In this document: positions 1 through 8,510 of the stretch, piece by piece
Numbering within the stretch: the first letter of the stretch is position 1
How the letters are laid out: every line of letters starts with the position of its first letter
Assembly (NCBI RefSeq): GCF_046523945.1
Contig: NZ_CP171363.1
Location: 2,232,001-2,296,000 of the forward strand
Length of the DNA stretch: 64,000 nucleotides
Direction of reading: 5' to 3'
DNA from: Faucicola mancuniensis
GTDB taxonomy: Bacteria > Pseudomonadota > Gammaproteobacteria > Pseudomonadales > Moraxellaceae
The notes under the pieces: model-generated
Database searches by the model: none
What the model was told of the DNA's origin: nothing
What the model saw: only the letters and a program-made list of their open reading frames with translations
Made by a program: the position numbers and the translations under genes

Positions 1-8
1 TACGCTCC

Positions 9-617
9 ATGCCGTCAGCTTTTCGCTGTCAGATTGCCTTTTTTTGTCCTGATGTGCATGGTGCGATGATGGTGTCTAACCAGTTTTGTGCGTATTTTAA
101 ACATGAAAGCAAGCGTACCTTTGCCGTGCCGTTTGAACTTGGTTATTTTGACGGTAAAAAAATCGTGGATAATTGGAATTTTAGGGTGCTTGACAATAGC
201 CTTTATCCTGATAGTGCAGGCGAGTATAAAAACCTTACTATTGTAACGGTGGATTGTACCATTATGGGTGATATTCCGATTGTGGTAGGGCTTGACGGTG
301 ATTGGGATAATTTAACAGATACTGGCGAAGTAGGCACACCTGATAAATGGAAAGATATACCACCAACCAATGATATTTTGCCACCAACACCACAAAACCC
401 ACAAAATCCGAATAATCCGTTTGTACCGATTGGGGTTAATCCACCAAAAACCAGTGTTAATACGCCATTTACACCGATTAATGGCGGTACAACCACAACG
501 GACGATTTAAACAAAGTGGTGATACAAGCCGATGTTTACGATGTGATTAACAGACAAGTTAATGCGGACGTTGACACTGGTGAAATCACGGTAGAGCCAT
601 TAAAGGATAAGCCATGA
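9..617 (+). CDS. Phage structural protein, unknown, possibly 5'-truncated
   Basis: I do not recognise this 202-residue protein. The frame is open to the first base of the window, so the ATG at 9 may be internal and the gene may begin upstream. The N-terminal half is mixed and folded-looking. Residues about 110-150 are a Pro/Asn/Gln-rich linker with repeated PQNP and NPN units, and the C-terminus is short and acidic. The stop overlaps the next start as ATGA, so the two genes are translationally coupled. Its place just before the terminase suggests a virion or packaging role, which is inference only. Confidence 0.6.
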   Translation: MPSAFRCQIAFFCPDVHGAMMVSNQFCAYFKHESKRTFAVPFELGYFDGKKIVDNWNFRVLDNSLYPDSAGEYKNLTIVTVDCTIMGDIPIVVGLDGDWDNLTDTGEVGTPDKWKDIPPTNDILPPTPQNPQNPNNPFVPIGVNPPKTSVNTPFTPINGGTTTTDDLNKVVIQADVYDVINRQVNADVDTGEITVEPLKDKP

Positions 618-1108
618 ACAACATTGTGATTGTGGATAGCCGTTGTGCAGGGTATCAAGGTGAGCCTATCCGTGTGATTGCGGTAACAATGGCGGATAGT
701 GGCGAGATTTTGGTAGAAAAACAAGCCAACTGGCATGAACCTGTCGTCAAAAATGACAATGTGGTTGTGGTAACAGATACGCCAAATCAGTTTAACAACT
801 GGTCGCTGTGTTTTCGTGAGCGTGAGAATATCCGTGCTTTGTTGGACGCATTTTTTGATGTTAGCCGTAGCGGTCTATTGCAGATTAGCGATGATATGCG
901 TATGTATGACCCAAAGGACGTGTTACAGAGTAAAAAAATGAGCGAAACAGGGCAGGATTATGAGTTTGATACCAATGTAAGCAATGGACACATGGCGGTG
1001 TTAATGGCGATTTGGGGGGCAAGGCTTGCTTACGGTGGTTTTATGCTGACCCATGATGTCGTATCTGATGATGATAGCGATAGCGATTTTATGCCGTTTA
1101 GTGTGTAG
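614..1108 (+). CDS. Hypothetical phage protein upstream of terminase
   Basis: This 164-residue acidic protein has no motif I can name. It contains a WxxRLAYGG-like hydrophobic segment near residue 145 and ends in a Ser/Asp-rich tail. It overlaps the preceding stop by 4 bases (ATGA) and ends 11 bases before the terminase start, so the three genes form one operon. A small terminase subunit often sits in this position, but I see no helix-turn-helix, and the assignment would be speculative. Confidence 0.6.
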   Translation: MNNIVIVDSRCAGYQGEPIRVIAVTMADSGEILVEKQANWHEPVVKNDNVVVVTDTPNQFNNWSLCFRERENIRALLDAFFDVSRSGLLQISDDMRMYDPKDVLQSKKMSETGQDYEFDTNVSNGHMAVLMAIWGARLAYGGFMLTHDVVSDDDSDSDFMPFSV

Positions 1109-1119
1109 GGTAAAGGTTT

Positions 1120-3693
1120 ATGTTAGAAGATTTGCGAACGCTCCCAGAATGGCACGAAGCCTGTAAACGCTACCGTTACGATATTACTCGTTTTGCGGTT
1201 GAAGCGTTGAACATGACAATACAAGCAGGACAAGCCGTTACCCCACAACAAGAAATGTTATTTACTAGCATTCAAGTACCTGGTAGTAGGACAACGGTGG
1301 CGTCTGGTCATGGTTGCTTTGGTATAGATACGCCCATTATGTGCTATGACGGCACGATTAAAGTGGTGCAAGATATTACGCTTGACGATGTGCTTATGGG
1401 TGATGACGGCACGCCTAGAAATGTGCTTGATTTGTGTCGTGGGCGTGAAAATATGTATCGCTTTACCTACAATGACGGTACAAGCCATGTGTTTAATGAA
1501 AGTCATATTTTGTGTTTGGTTGCCACCAATTCAAAAGGAACAAGAAAAACAGGTGATAAAAACACAGTAACCGTTAAAGAATACTTAACATGGGGATCTG
1601 ATAAAAAACGCTGTCATGCTGTTTATAGAAATTCTGTTGATGATTTTGGCGGTATTCAGCAATCATTGCCTATAGACCCTTATATTTTTGGTACTTGGCT
1701 TGGCGATGGTTCAAGTCGTGGTACAGAAATCACAACAGCAGACGATGAAATAAAACAGGCATGGCAAGACTATGCTAATCAATTAGGTTGTCGCTTTGTA
1801 GAAAGAGCCAAAAAAGGGAAAGCAACTACTTATGCTATATCAAAGGCAAGTCCTAGTAATCATTGTAAAAATCTGTTTTACCATGCTTTAAATGATTTAG
1901 GGGTATGGCAAAACAAGCATATTCCACAAATTTACTTAACAGCAGACTTAGAAAGTAGAAAACAGTTGTTGGCTGGCTTGATTGATACAGACGGTTCAAG
2001 AGATAAAAATGGCTATGATTTTGTACAAAAAAACAAAACAATTGCTTATCAAGTGGTATTTTTGGCTAAGTCTATTGGCTGTCATGCAACCGTCAAAAAA
2101 ATTACAAAAGTTTGTGGTAATAATGGAGCGGTGGGTACATATTATCGTTTAACTATTGGTAGAAATATTGATTTAATTCCAGTAAGAATTGAAAGAAAGA
2201 AACGTCTTGATACGCCACATCAACGTAGAAATTTAAATTTCGGTATAAAATCTGTTGAGCCTTTAGGTATGGGCGATTATTACGGTTTTGTATTGGACGG
2301 CAATCATCAATTTTTAGGAGGCGATTTTACGGTACTGCATAATACAGGAAAATCACGCTCGGCTGGCATTGTTGCTTTGTGGCATTTATTGTTTTTTGAA
2401 GAAAGTATTATGATGTTCACCGCTCCACAAATCGGACAGTTAAGAACCGTAGTTTGGAAAGAAATTAGCATTTGTCTTGATAGATTGCGACAAGGTGCGA
2501 TTGGTTGGTTGGCTGAATATGTCGCTGTTTTTGCCGAAAAAGTGTATATTAAAGGCTTTGAAAAAACATGGTTTGTCTTTGCTAAAACCGCACCAAAACA
2601 CAGCCCTACCAATATCGCAGGGCAACACGGTGATAATTATATGGTATGGGGTGATGAAGCGTGTGGCATTGATGACGCTGTTTTGGAAGTGGCAATAGGT
2701 GCATTAACCCATGCAGATAACAGGGCAGTTTTGACTAGTCAGCCAGCTCGTGGCACAGGGTTTTTTTATGATACCCAACACAAACTAAGCCACAAAAACG
2801 GTGGTAAATGGATTGCGTTAAAATTTAACGGTGAACTTTCGCCCATTGTCAGCCGTTCAAAACTGGTAGAAGCCTTGTATCAATATGGCGATAGAAACGC
2901 ACCTGGTTATCTTATCCGTATTCGTGGTGAATTTCCAGAATTAAAGGGTGAATTTTTAATCACTCGTTCCGAATTTTTAGCCATGCTACAAAACAAAAAT
3001 ATCATTGGTAGCGATGAGCGTTTTGGCTATCTGATTACGGTGGACGTAGGCGGTGGCGTTGGTCGTGATAGTAGCGTGATTACCGTTAGCAAGGTGATTG
3101 ACAAAATGGTGAAAGGACGGCTTGAACGGTTTGTAGAAATATTGCAAATCCCCATGTGGAGCAGTCAAGCCCAAATCAACCAAATCAAAGCAACTATCTA
3201 TGATTTACTAGATAGCTATGCAGGGGCAACGCTCGTGATTGACCCTATCGGTAGCGGTGCAGGTCTATGTCAAACGCTCAAAGCCGAAGGGGTGTATTTT
3301 GTTGAAGTACACTGGGGTGTATCATGCTTTAAAAACGCCAACAAGCTATATTATTGCAACAAACGCAGTCATGCCTATGTCATGCTGTCAAAAGCCATGC
3401 AACAAGGGCGTTTTTGCATTGATGACAAGGTGTTAAAAAACTATGGCGTAAAAAATAACATTGAAGAACAGGCGATAAAACTACCCTATACTTTTGACGA
3501 TAAAGCACGTTGGAAACTATTATCCAAAGATGATATGAAAAAACAAGGGATTACGTCCCCTGATATTTTAGATACATTTGCTTTTATCTTCCTAGAATAT
3601 GTCAATTATAGTCCAACGGATAGCGATAGCGTGGTGGTAAAAACCAAAGAAGATAGGTTTAGCCAGTTAAAACAAATTGCAAGTCAAGTATAA
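1120..3693 (+). CDS. Phage terminase large subunit containing an intein
   Basis: The large terminase subunit is the ATP-driven motor and nuclease that packages phage DNA into the prohead. The 857-residue precursor consists of extein residues 1-65, an intein at 66-408, and extein residues 409-857. Splicing would leave 514 residues, a usual TerL length. Joining the exteins restores the Walker A motif GHG-TGKS. Walker B is visible as MVWGDEACG at about 508, and the RuvC-like nuclease domain starts at ITVDVGGGVGRDS at about 645. The ATG at 1120 follows AAAGG at a good distance. A strong terminator lies 40 bases downstream. Without splicing the P-loop is broken, so activity should depend on the intein. 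Confidence 0.9.
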   Translation: MLEDLRTLPEWHEACKRYRYDITRFAVEALNMTIQAGQAVTPQQEMLFTSIQVPGSRTTVASGHGCFGIDTPIMCYDGTIKVVQDITLDDVLMGDDGTPRNVLDLCRGRENMYRFTYNDGTSHVFNESHILCLVATNSKGTRKTGDKNTVTVKEYLTWGSDKKRCHAVYRNSVDDFGGIQQSLPIDPYIFGTWLGDGSSRGTEITTADDEIKQAWQDYANQLGCRFVERAKKGKATTYAISKASPSNHCKNLFYHALNDLGVWQNKHIPQIYLTADLESRKQLLAGLIDTDGSRDKNGYDFVQKNKTIAYQVVFLAKSIGCHATVKKITKVCGNNGAVGTYYRLTIGRNIDLIPVRIERKKRLDTPHQRRNLNFGIKSVEPLGMGDYYGFVLDGNHQFLGGDFTVLHNTGKSRSAGIVALWHLLFFEESIMMFTAPQIGQLRTVVWKEISICLDRLRQGAIGWLAEYVAVFAEKVYIKGFEKTWFVFAKTAPKHSPTNIAGQHGDNYMVWGDEACGIDDAVLEVAIGALTHADNRAVLTSQPARGTGFFYDTQHKLSHKNGGKWIALKFNGELSPIVSRSKLVEALYQYGDRNAPGYLIRIRGEFPELKGEFLITRSEFLAMLQNKNIIGSDERFGYLITVDVGGGVGRDSSVITVSKVIDKMVKGRLERFVEILQIPMWSSQAQINQIKATIYDLLDSYAGATLVIDPIGSGAGLCQTLKAEGVYFVEVHWGVSCFKNANKLYYCNKRSHAYVMLSKAMQQGRFCIDDKVLKNYGVKNNIEEQAIKLPYTFDDKARWKLLSKDDMKKQGITSPDILDTFAFIFLEYVNYSPTDSDSVVVKTKEDRFSQLKQIASQV
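1315..2343 (+). other. Intein with LAGLIDADG (DOD) homing endonuclease
   Basis: This 343-residue in-frame intervening protein begins with Cys66 (CFGIDTPI, splicing block A) and ends with His407-Asn408, followed by Thr409 as the +1 nucleophile (block G, TVLHN-T). A block B-like NESH is at 126-129. The two DOD endonuclease motifs are both present: YIFGTWLGDG at 188-197 and LAGLIDTDG at 284-292, with the acidic residues intact. All splicing residues of a class 1 intein are visible, so both splicing and homing look functional. It sits inside the ATP-binding loop, a typical intein site because the position is highly conserved. Confidence 0.93.
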
Positions 3694-3734
3694 TTTGTAA
3701 ATATCACTATGACTAATTTATAGATTTGATAAGG

Positions 3735-3762
3735 AACACGGCAAAAAAGCCGTGTTTTTTTT
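3735..3762 (+). terminator. Intrinsic terminator after terminase
   Basis: AACACGGC, a six-A loop and GCCGTGTT form a perfect 8-bp stem followed by a run of T. It separates terminase transcription from the tail fibre gene. Confidence 0.85.
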
Positions 3763-3802
3763 GGGATAATAGGCTAAAAGTTTTTTTATTTTAGGGATAA
3801 TT

Positions 3803-4936
3803 ATGGCAACCCAACCGATTATTTTTACAATTACCAACGCAGGTAAAAATGCGATGTTAGACATAGATAATATTGGGCTAACCTTGCGTTTGTCGCATTT
3901 TGGCATTGGTCGTGGCAAATACACGCTAACTGGTAACGAAAAGGCTTTAAAATCAGAGATTAGCCGAACCGTCATCAGTGCAGGGGATATTGAACCGACA
4001 ACGCATACGTTACGCTTTTCTACCACGTTGTACGCTGATAGCGAAACGGAAGTGTACGAAGTTGGGGTATTTACCGATACTGGTGTGTTGTTTGCAGTGG
4101 CAAGTATCACGTCAAAGCCATTTTTTAAGATTTACCCTCATGTGGCATTTGTGGCAAGTTTTGGGCTGACGCTTGATGAGTTTGATATTAGCAAGGTTAC
4201 GGTGGTAAATGACCCAAATGGGGCGTTGTCGCTTGCCATTATGCAACAGCATTTAGCCCATGCTGACCCACACCCACAATATGCGTTGCGTAGTTTGCTT
4301 GATGAAGTAAGCAATACGGTGATTAAAAAATTGCAAGAACAAGTAGAGCGACTAAAAATCCCAATTGGTGGACTACTGATTACCGAACACCATTATGAAA
4401 ATAGCCAAGCTATTCATGATGAGATTGGTTATGGCAACTGGATACGAACCGCACAAGGTAAAGCGATTGTCGGACAAAATATCCATGCAGCCGACTGGAC
4501 GGCAGAGCTTGGGGCAATTCATCAATATGCGACAGGAAATGACGTACGACAAGCCCAAATCTTTGCGGTATGGCAACGTGTGCCTGATGACTATGTACCG
4601 CCAACTTATCGGGTGTATTGGACATCTGATGATCAGGGCAACAGCCAAATTAGCCAAATCAATGAAGGTGAAAAGGCGTTTTTGTGGGTTGAAGTGGCGA
4701 ATTTGATTACGCCACAGCCGATAGGGGCGGTGCTAGACGGTGATAAGCACGATAGTATCAGTATTGCAGGCGGTCGTTTTGATTTTCCACCAACGCTTGA
4801 CAATGGTAAAACTAAGCTGGGCGAGTTTGCTCCAACGGCTATTAGCAAAGACATGACGATTAGCATGGGGATTAGTCTGCCTAATGATGAGCAGGTTTTG
4901 GCAAAATTAACGGTGAAAAATCAAACTGATTTTTAA
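3803..4936 (+). CDS. Phage tail fibre / tail-collar fibre protein
   Basis: This 377-residue protein begins with a segment typical of phage tail-collar fibre N-termini (TNAGKNAMLDI... LRLSHFGIGRG), the part that attaches the fibre to the baseplate. Near residue 155 there is a HADPHPQY motif, which is common in trimeric fibre proteins. The rest looks like a fibre shaft and tip. It would mediate host-surface recognition at the virion tail. The start at 3803 follows AGGGATAATT. No separate chaperone gene is obvious next to it. Confidence 0.75.
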   Translation: MATQPIIFTITNAGKNAMLDIDNIGLTLRLSHFGIGRGKYTLTGNEKALKSEISRTVISAGDIEPTTHTLRFSTTLYADSETEVYEVGVFTDTGVLFAVASITSKPFFKIYPHVAFVASFGLTLDEFDISKVTVVNDPNGALSLAIMQQHLAHADPHPQYALRSLLDEVSNTVIKKLQEQVERLKIPIGGLLITEHHYENSQAIHDEIGYGNWIRTAQGKAIVGQNIHAADWTAELGAIHQYATGNDVRQAQIFAVWQRVPDDYVPPTYRVYWTSDDQGNSQISQINEGEKAFLWVEVANLITPQPIGAVLDGDKHDSISIAGGRFDFPPTLDNGKTKLGEFAPTAISKDMTISMGISLPNDEQVLAKLTVKNQTDF

Positions 4937-4944
4937 AGGTGTAT

Positions 4945-5241
4945 ATGAAACTCAATCTTTATCACAACGCTATCCGAGACCTTGTTAATCTGATGATTAG
5001 CAAAGGCAAAACAGGTCAAATTGTCAAACACAGCATAGGAGCGGACGAAATCAACGACCCTACGCTAATCGCCCAACGTGTCTATGGCAACCGCTATGAC
5101 TATGACGTGGTTATAATCTGTGCAGGTACAAATGCAATATGGCAACCACTACCACAAACAGACATTTACCTACCGACCCCAACCCAACTATTTGCCCTAA
5201 AGAAAAAATACAACATCTTTACAGGTGGTGTCTATGGCTAA
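4945..5241 (+). CDS. Small phage tail protein, LysM/X-like
   Basis: This is about 98 residues long. The C-terminal half (YDYDVVIICAGTNAIWQPL... IYLPTPTQLFAL) has the pattern of phage tail X or baseplate LysM-like small proteins, with two strands around an ANxxxW-like loop and a final LPxPxQL. I infer a baseplate or tail-tip role. I chose the ATG at 4945, five bases after AAAGG, rather than the in-frame GTG at 4939. The end overlaps the next gene by 8 bases. Confidence 0.55.
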   Translation: MKLNLYHNAIRDLVNLMISKGKTGQIVKHSIGADEINDPTLIAQRVYGNRYDYDVVIICAGTNAIWQPLPQTDIYLPTPTQLFALKKKYNIFTGGVYG

Positions 5242-6433
5242 TAGTGGGGCTAAACATGGGGCTAACAATGGCAATGACCGCAACAATGGCAATGATGATT
5301 TAACCTATTTTAACCTACAATCATCAGACGGTATCAGCATTCAAGACCGCCTAATCGCAAATATGTCAAGGGAGCAAATCCGAGCATACCGAAAACAAGC
5401 AACCCAGCAAGCCTTGCGTGGGCGATATGCAAGCACCCAAAACAAGCAACAAGACGAACTGATACAAGCCATTCATGACGGCAAACGCCTAACAGAAAAA
5501 AACCTACAAACCTTAATCAATCAAGCCAAATCAAGTGCAGGGATTTCTAGCAGTGAGTTATTAGACTTTACACTTGGAGCGACCAAAAAAAACAAGGCTA
5601 TCCGTGATAAGGTACTATCACCGTCTGTATTGCAGTTGTATATACAAAACGTACAAAAAGCGTCCAAGCACTTTGTCGGTGGTATTACCCCAACTGAAGT
5701 TATCAACCAGTCAAGGGCGGTAGATATAAAACGAGCCAATGAACAAATATTTTTGGCGACCATATTCAAGCGAAAAGGCAACGAGCTGTATTTTTTGACC
5801 AATGCAGGTCCTAATAGTAAAAGCGATAACCACTATGTAACGGTTGAATTGTTAGATTTTCCGACTTTGGTACTAGGGCGAAAAAATCTACCAACCACAA
5901 GAGAGATAAAAAACGTCCTTGAACATGGCAAAATCAAGTTTGACTGCGATTGTGGACGGCATACATACTGGTATCGCTATATTGCAAGTGTGGGTAAGTT
6001 TAACTTTGGGGCGTATGAAAACCGCTATCCGAGTACGAGAAATCCACAATTAACAGGGGTGGCTTGTAAGCACGTTTTACGAGTGATGCAAACGCTAACA
6101 TCTGGTACAACAGTTGAAAAGATTAAACAGTATGTTAAACAGGACTTGAAAAAAGGGGACGGCAAACATCATTCACAGCGATTGAGCCGTGAGCAGATAA
6201 CACGAGAAGCAGAGTTTCAAGCTGACCCAAGACGAGCCGAGCATTATCGCAGAAAGATTATCCAAAAAATTCAAAAGCAGTTAAAACTGGTGATGAAAAC
6301 TTTTGAGCCTTTGCCAACAGGGCAGCAGTATCAAGTCATGCGACAAATGCAAGCGACAGGCATACGCTTTAGCCAAGAACAACAGCGTGCTTTTGAAGCG
6401 TATCAACGTAGCCAAACGCCTTTTAGACGGTAG
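5234..6433 (+). CDS. Phage protein with SWIM-type zinc finger
   Basis: This is a protein of about 399 residues of unknown role. After a Gly/Asn-rich N-terminus it is mostly helical. Around residues 235-285 it carries CDCGRH ... GVACKH, which fits the CxC-xn-CxH pattern of SWIM zinc fingers. The Arg/Gln-rich C-terminus suggests nucleic-acid contact. The ATG at 5234 is preceded by AGGTGG; an in-frame GTG at 5225 is less likely. The gene overlaps the previous stop, so it belongs to the virion morphogenesis operon. A portal/head-associated or DNA-handling role is possible but unproven. Confidence 0.6.
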   Translation: MANSGAKHGANNGNDRNNGNDDLTYFNLQSSDGISIQDRLIANMSREQIRAYRKQATQQALRGRYASTQNKQQDELIQAIHDGKRLTEKNLQTLINQAKSSAGISSSELLDFTLGATKKNKAIRDKVLSPSVLQLYIQNVQKASKHFVGGITPTEVINQSRAVDIKRANEQIFLATIFKRKGNELYFLTNAGPNSKSDNHYVTVELLDFPTLVLGRKNLPTTREIKNVLEHGKIKFDCDCGRHTYWYRYIASVGKFNFGAYENRYPSTRNPQLTGVACKHVLRVMQTLTSGTTVEKIKQYVKQDLKKGDGKHHSQRLSREQITREAEFQADPRRAEHYRRKIIQKIQKQLKLVMKTFEPLPTGQQYQVMRQMQATGIRFSQEQQRAFEAYQRSQTPFRR

Positions 6434-6473
6434 GTGTGGTATTGCTAGACACTTTAACAGTTAAGGAAATTAC

Positions 6474-7043
6474 ATGAGTATCAGACAAGAACCACATTTA
6501 GTCGCAAACGGCAGACGGCTTGCCAGTCGTGCTATCGTATTACAAAGTTTGCAATCTATCCCTGCTTATGCCTTTAAACGTGTGATTGTACCGATTACCG
6601 ACAGTTTTTTTGACAATCGCACTGATGAAACATGGGCAGGGCTAGGCGTTGCCAGTAACGCAGATGAACACGCCTTTGACTATGAGCCGTTGGGCTTTGC
6701 TATGGTAACGATTGAACAGTTTATCGGTGGGTCTATCCATGACAATAACATGATAGTAACGACCGATGAAGTGATGATAGCAGGGCAAGTTGAGCCGTAT
6801 TATCCAAATCTAAAAGGACGTGATAGACTGCTACAAATACCAGAATGGCAACCAAAAAAAGGGGATTTGTTTTGTTTGCTTTTGGCAAGCGATGATTATA
6901 TCTATATGGAATGTGTGGGGCGGACTGGTTCTAGCATTATGGCGGATTTTGGGGCGAAGTATGTGTTTAATCAAAAATTCAACCTAGATTTTTTGCCTGT
7001 ATTTGATGAAAGTAAGCTAGATGATGTCGGTGCGTTGGATTGA
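6474..7043 (+). CDS. Hypothetical phage structural protein
   Basis: This 189-residue protein has no recognised family. The sequence is a mixture of beta-type segments (AGQVEPYYPNLKGRDRLLQIP and the region after it) and resembles small neck or head-completion proteins only in size and position. The start follows AAGGAAATTAC. Its stop codon TGA is part of the TTGAT motif (7040-7044) at the left boundary of a TnpB element, so the element inserted at the very end of this gene without truncating it. Confidence 0.6.
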   Translation: MSIRQEPHLVANGRRLASRAIVLQSLQSIPAYAFKRVIVPITDSFFDNRTDETWAGLGVASNADEHAFDYEPLGFAMVTIEQFIGGSIHDNNMIVTTDEVMIAGQVEPYYPNLKGRDRLLQIPEWQPKKGDLFCLLLASDDYIYMECVGRTGSSIMADFGAKYVFNQKFNLDFLPVFDESKLDDVGALD

Positions 7044-7128
7044 TTTATCCTCCGTTGCCGTAAAACCACCGACTTCAGGCGGTGGATATAAGGCAAATTA
7101 AGCAATCATGCTTACGCATGGACGTTGT

Positions 7129-7263
7129 TTAGTGCGGTGTATTTTGCTGTTCAATGTACTGGCGGATAATCTCGATTGGAGCACCGCCACAACTACCTGC
7201 AAAATAGCTAGGCGACCCCGTCTTAACTCTGTTTTTTCGCTTGACATAAAAATTAGACCAATT
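7129..7263 (-). pseudogene. Remnant of IS200/IS605 Y1 transposase (tnpA), C-terminus only
   Basis: The - strand reads ...VKTGSPSYFAGSCGGAPIE and ends IRQYIEQQNTPH-stop, which is the characteristic C-terminal helix region of Y1 HUH transposases. The catalytic HUH and Tyr region is missing. It is divergent from tnpB, the IS605 arrangement. The remnant overlaps the tnpB promoter region, which may explain why this end was kept. Confidence 0.8.
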
Positions 7264-7296
7264 TAAAATAAAACAAATTAAGTATATATCATAACA

Positions 7297-8403
7297 ATGA
7301 AAACACTCAAGCTACGCATACGAGACAAACACACAGACCAACTAAATCGCCTAAGCGGTTCGGTGAATTTCGTATGGAACTACGTCAATGACTTGAGTTA
7401 CAATCACCTACAAAAGACTGGCAAATTCTTTAGTGCTTACGACCTAAACGAATACACCAAAGGTAGCAGTGAATTACTGGGCTTGCACTCTCAAACCATT
7501 CAAGCCATCAATGAAACCCATGCCAAATCAAGAAAGCAATTTAAAAAAGCAAAACTTAACTGGCGTACTAATAACCCAAAGTCTAAACGAAAATCGTTAG
7601 GTTGGCTACCATTCAAACAATCGGCTATTAAACACATTGCCACACACCAAACTGGTAAAAAAGGCTTAAAATCCACCTTACAACTATCCCTAGCCAAAGG
7701 ACAAAAGCTAGTTATTGACCTATGGGACAGCTACAACCTTAGCCTATATCAAATCAACACCCTTGAGGTCGTCCAAGACAACCGTAACCGTTGGTATGTC
7801 TGTATCACCGTCAAAGAATACCCTAGAACTACTTGCGCTACTGGTAGTTTAGGCATAGACTTAGGATTAAAAGAAAGTGCCACCACCTCAAACGGTGACA
7901 AGCTCACAATCAAGCAAACGCTCAAATATGCCAAAGAGTTAGCCATAGCTCAAAGAGCCAAAAACAAACAACGTGTTAAGGCAATCCATGCCAAAATCAA
8001 AAATACACGCCAAGACCTCATCCACAAATTCACCACCCAATTAGTCAAAGACAACGCCCTAATCGTGGTAGGTGATGTGAAAACCACCCAATTCAACAGC
8101 AAAAAAGGCAAACTAGCCAAGTCAGTATATGACGCAGGTTGGTTTGAACTCAAACGACAACTGACCTACAAATGCGAGAACACAGGTTGCCGTTTTGAAA
8201 TCGTAAATGAACGATACACTACCCAAACTTGTTCGTGTTGCGGTCAAATCGACAGCAACAGTCCGAAAGGTAGAGCAGGTTTGCGAATAAGAGAATGGAC
8301 TTGTGCGAAGTGTGGCACATGGCATGATAGAGATATTAATGCCAGTAAGAACATTCTTGCGGTCGGGCTTGACCGTCTGGGAGCAGGAATCCCCGAACGA
8401 TAG
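7297..8403 (+). CDS. tnpB: TnpB RNA-guided nuclease (OrfB)
   Basis: TnpB is an RNA-guided DNA nuclease of IS200/IS605 elements and the ancestor of Cas12. This copy is full length (368 residues). RuvC-I is GIDLGLKES (Asp188). The zinc finger is CSCC/CAKC (Cys312, 315, 336, 339), and RuvC-III is HDRDINASKN (Asp346). The usual RuvC-II glutamate position reads IVVGDVK (Gly259). Glu305 in FEIVNERYTTQ, just before the zinc finger, is a candidate replacement. No stops or frameshifts are present. The 3' end of the gene is also the likely template for the guide RNA. Confidence 0.88.
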   Translation: MKTLKLRIRDKHTDQLNRLSGSVNFVWNYVNDLSYNHLQKTGKFFSAYDLNEYTKGSSELLGLHSQTIQAINETHAKSRKQFKKAKLNWRTNNPKSKRKSLGWLPFKQSAIKHIATHQTGKKGLKSTLQLSLAKGQKLVIDLWDSYNLSLYQINTLEVVQDNRNRWYVCITVKEYPRTTCATGSLGIDLGLKESATTSNGDKLTIKQTLKYAKELAIAQRAKNKQRVKAIHAKIKNTRQDLIHKFTTQLVKDNALIVVGDVKTTQFNSKKGKLAKSVYDAGWFELKRQLTYKCENTGCRFEIVNERYTTQTCSCCGQIDSNSPKGRAGLRIREWTCAKCGTWHDRDINASKNILAVGLDRLGAGIPER

Positions 8404-8440
8404 GGAGGGGAGGAAGTCAATTAACGGTTTTTTGCGTTCG
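8330..8440 (+). ncRNA. Predicted TnpB omega-RNA with guide
   Basis: The 3' part of tnpB and the right end fold into GC-rich stems (AATCCCC pairing with GGGAGGGGA) and finish with GGAAGTCAA at 8420, the usual scaffold end. The following 16-20 bases (TTAACGGTTTTTTGCGTT, from 8421) would be the guide. Placed next to the left-end TTGAT they describe the empty donor site, as expected if TnpB cuts that site after excision. The 5' end of the RNA is not determined here. Confidence 0.55.
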
Positions 8441-8441
8441 G

Positions 8442-8466
8442 AACACCTTTTTTAAGGTGTTTTTTG
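8442..8466 (+). terminator. Intrinsic terminator
   Basis: AACACCTT-TTTT-AAGGTGTT followed by T residues forms an 8-bp stem between the TnpB element and the capsid gene. Confidence 0.75.
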
Positions 8467-8510
8467 TTATTTTAAGATAATCATACCAATATCAACAATA
8501 GGAAAATGGT

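Larger units (their letters stand above)
7045..8420 (+). mobile_element. IS200/IS605-type element with tnpB and decayed tnpA
   Basis: The element lies between two phage genes. On the left is TTGAT (7040-7044), which equals the known ISDra2 target/TAM. It is followed by a subterminal hairpin (CCACC-GACTTCA-GGCGGTGG, about 7066-7085). The right end GGGGAGGAAGTCAA, ending at 8420, matches the usual 3' end of TnpB omega-RNA scaffolds. There is no target duplication, as expected for single-strand transposition. tnpA is reduced to a 3' fragment on the - strand, so the element cannot move by itself. Exact ends are inferred from these motifs. Confidence 0.75.
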
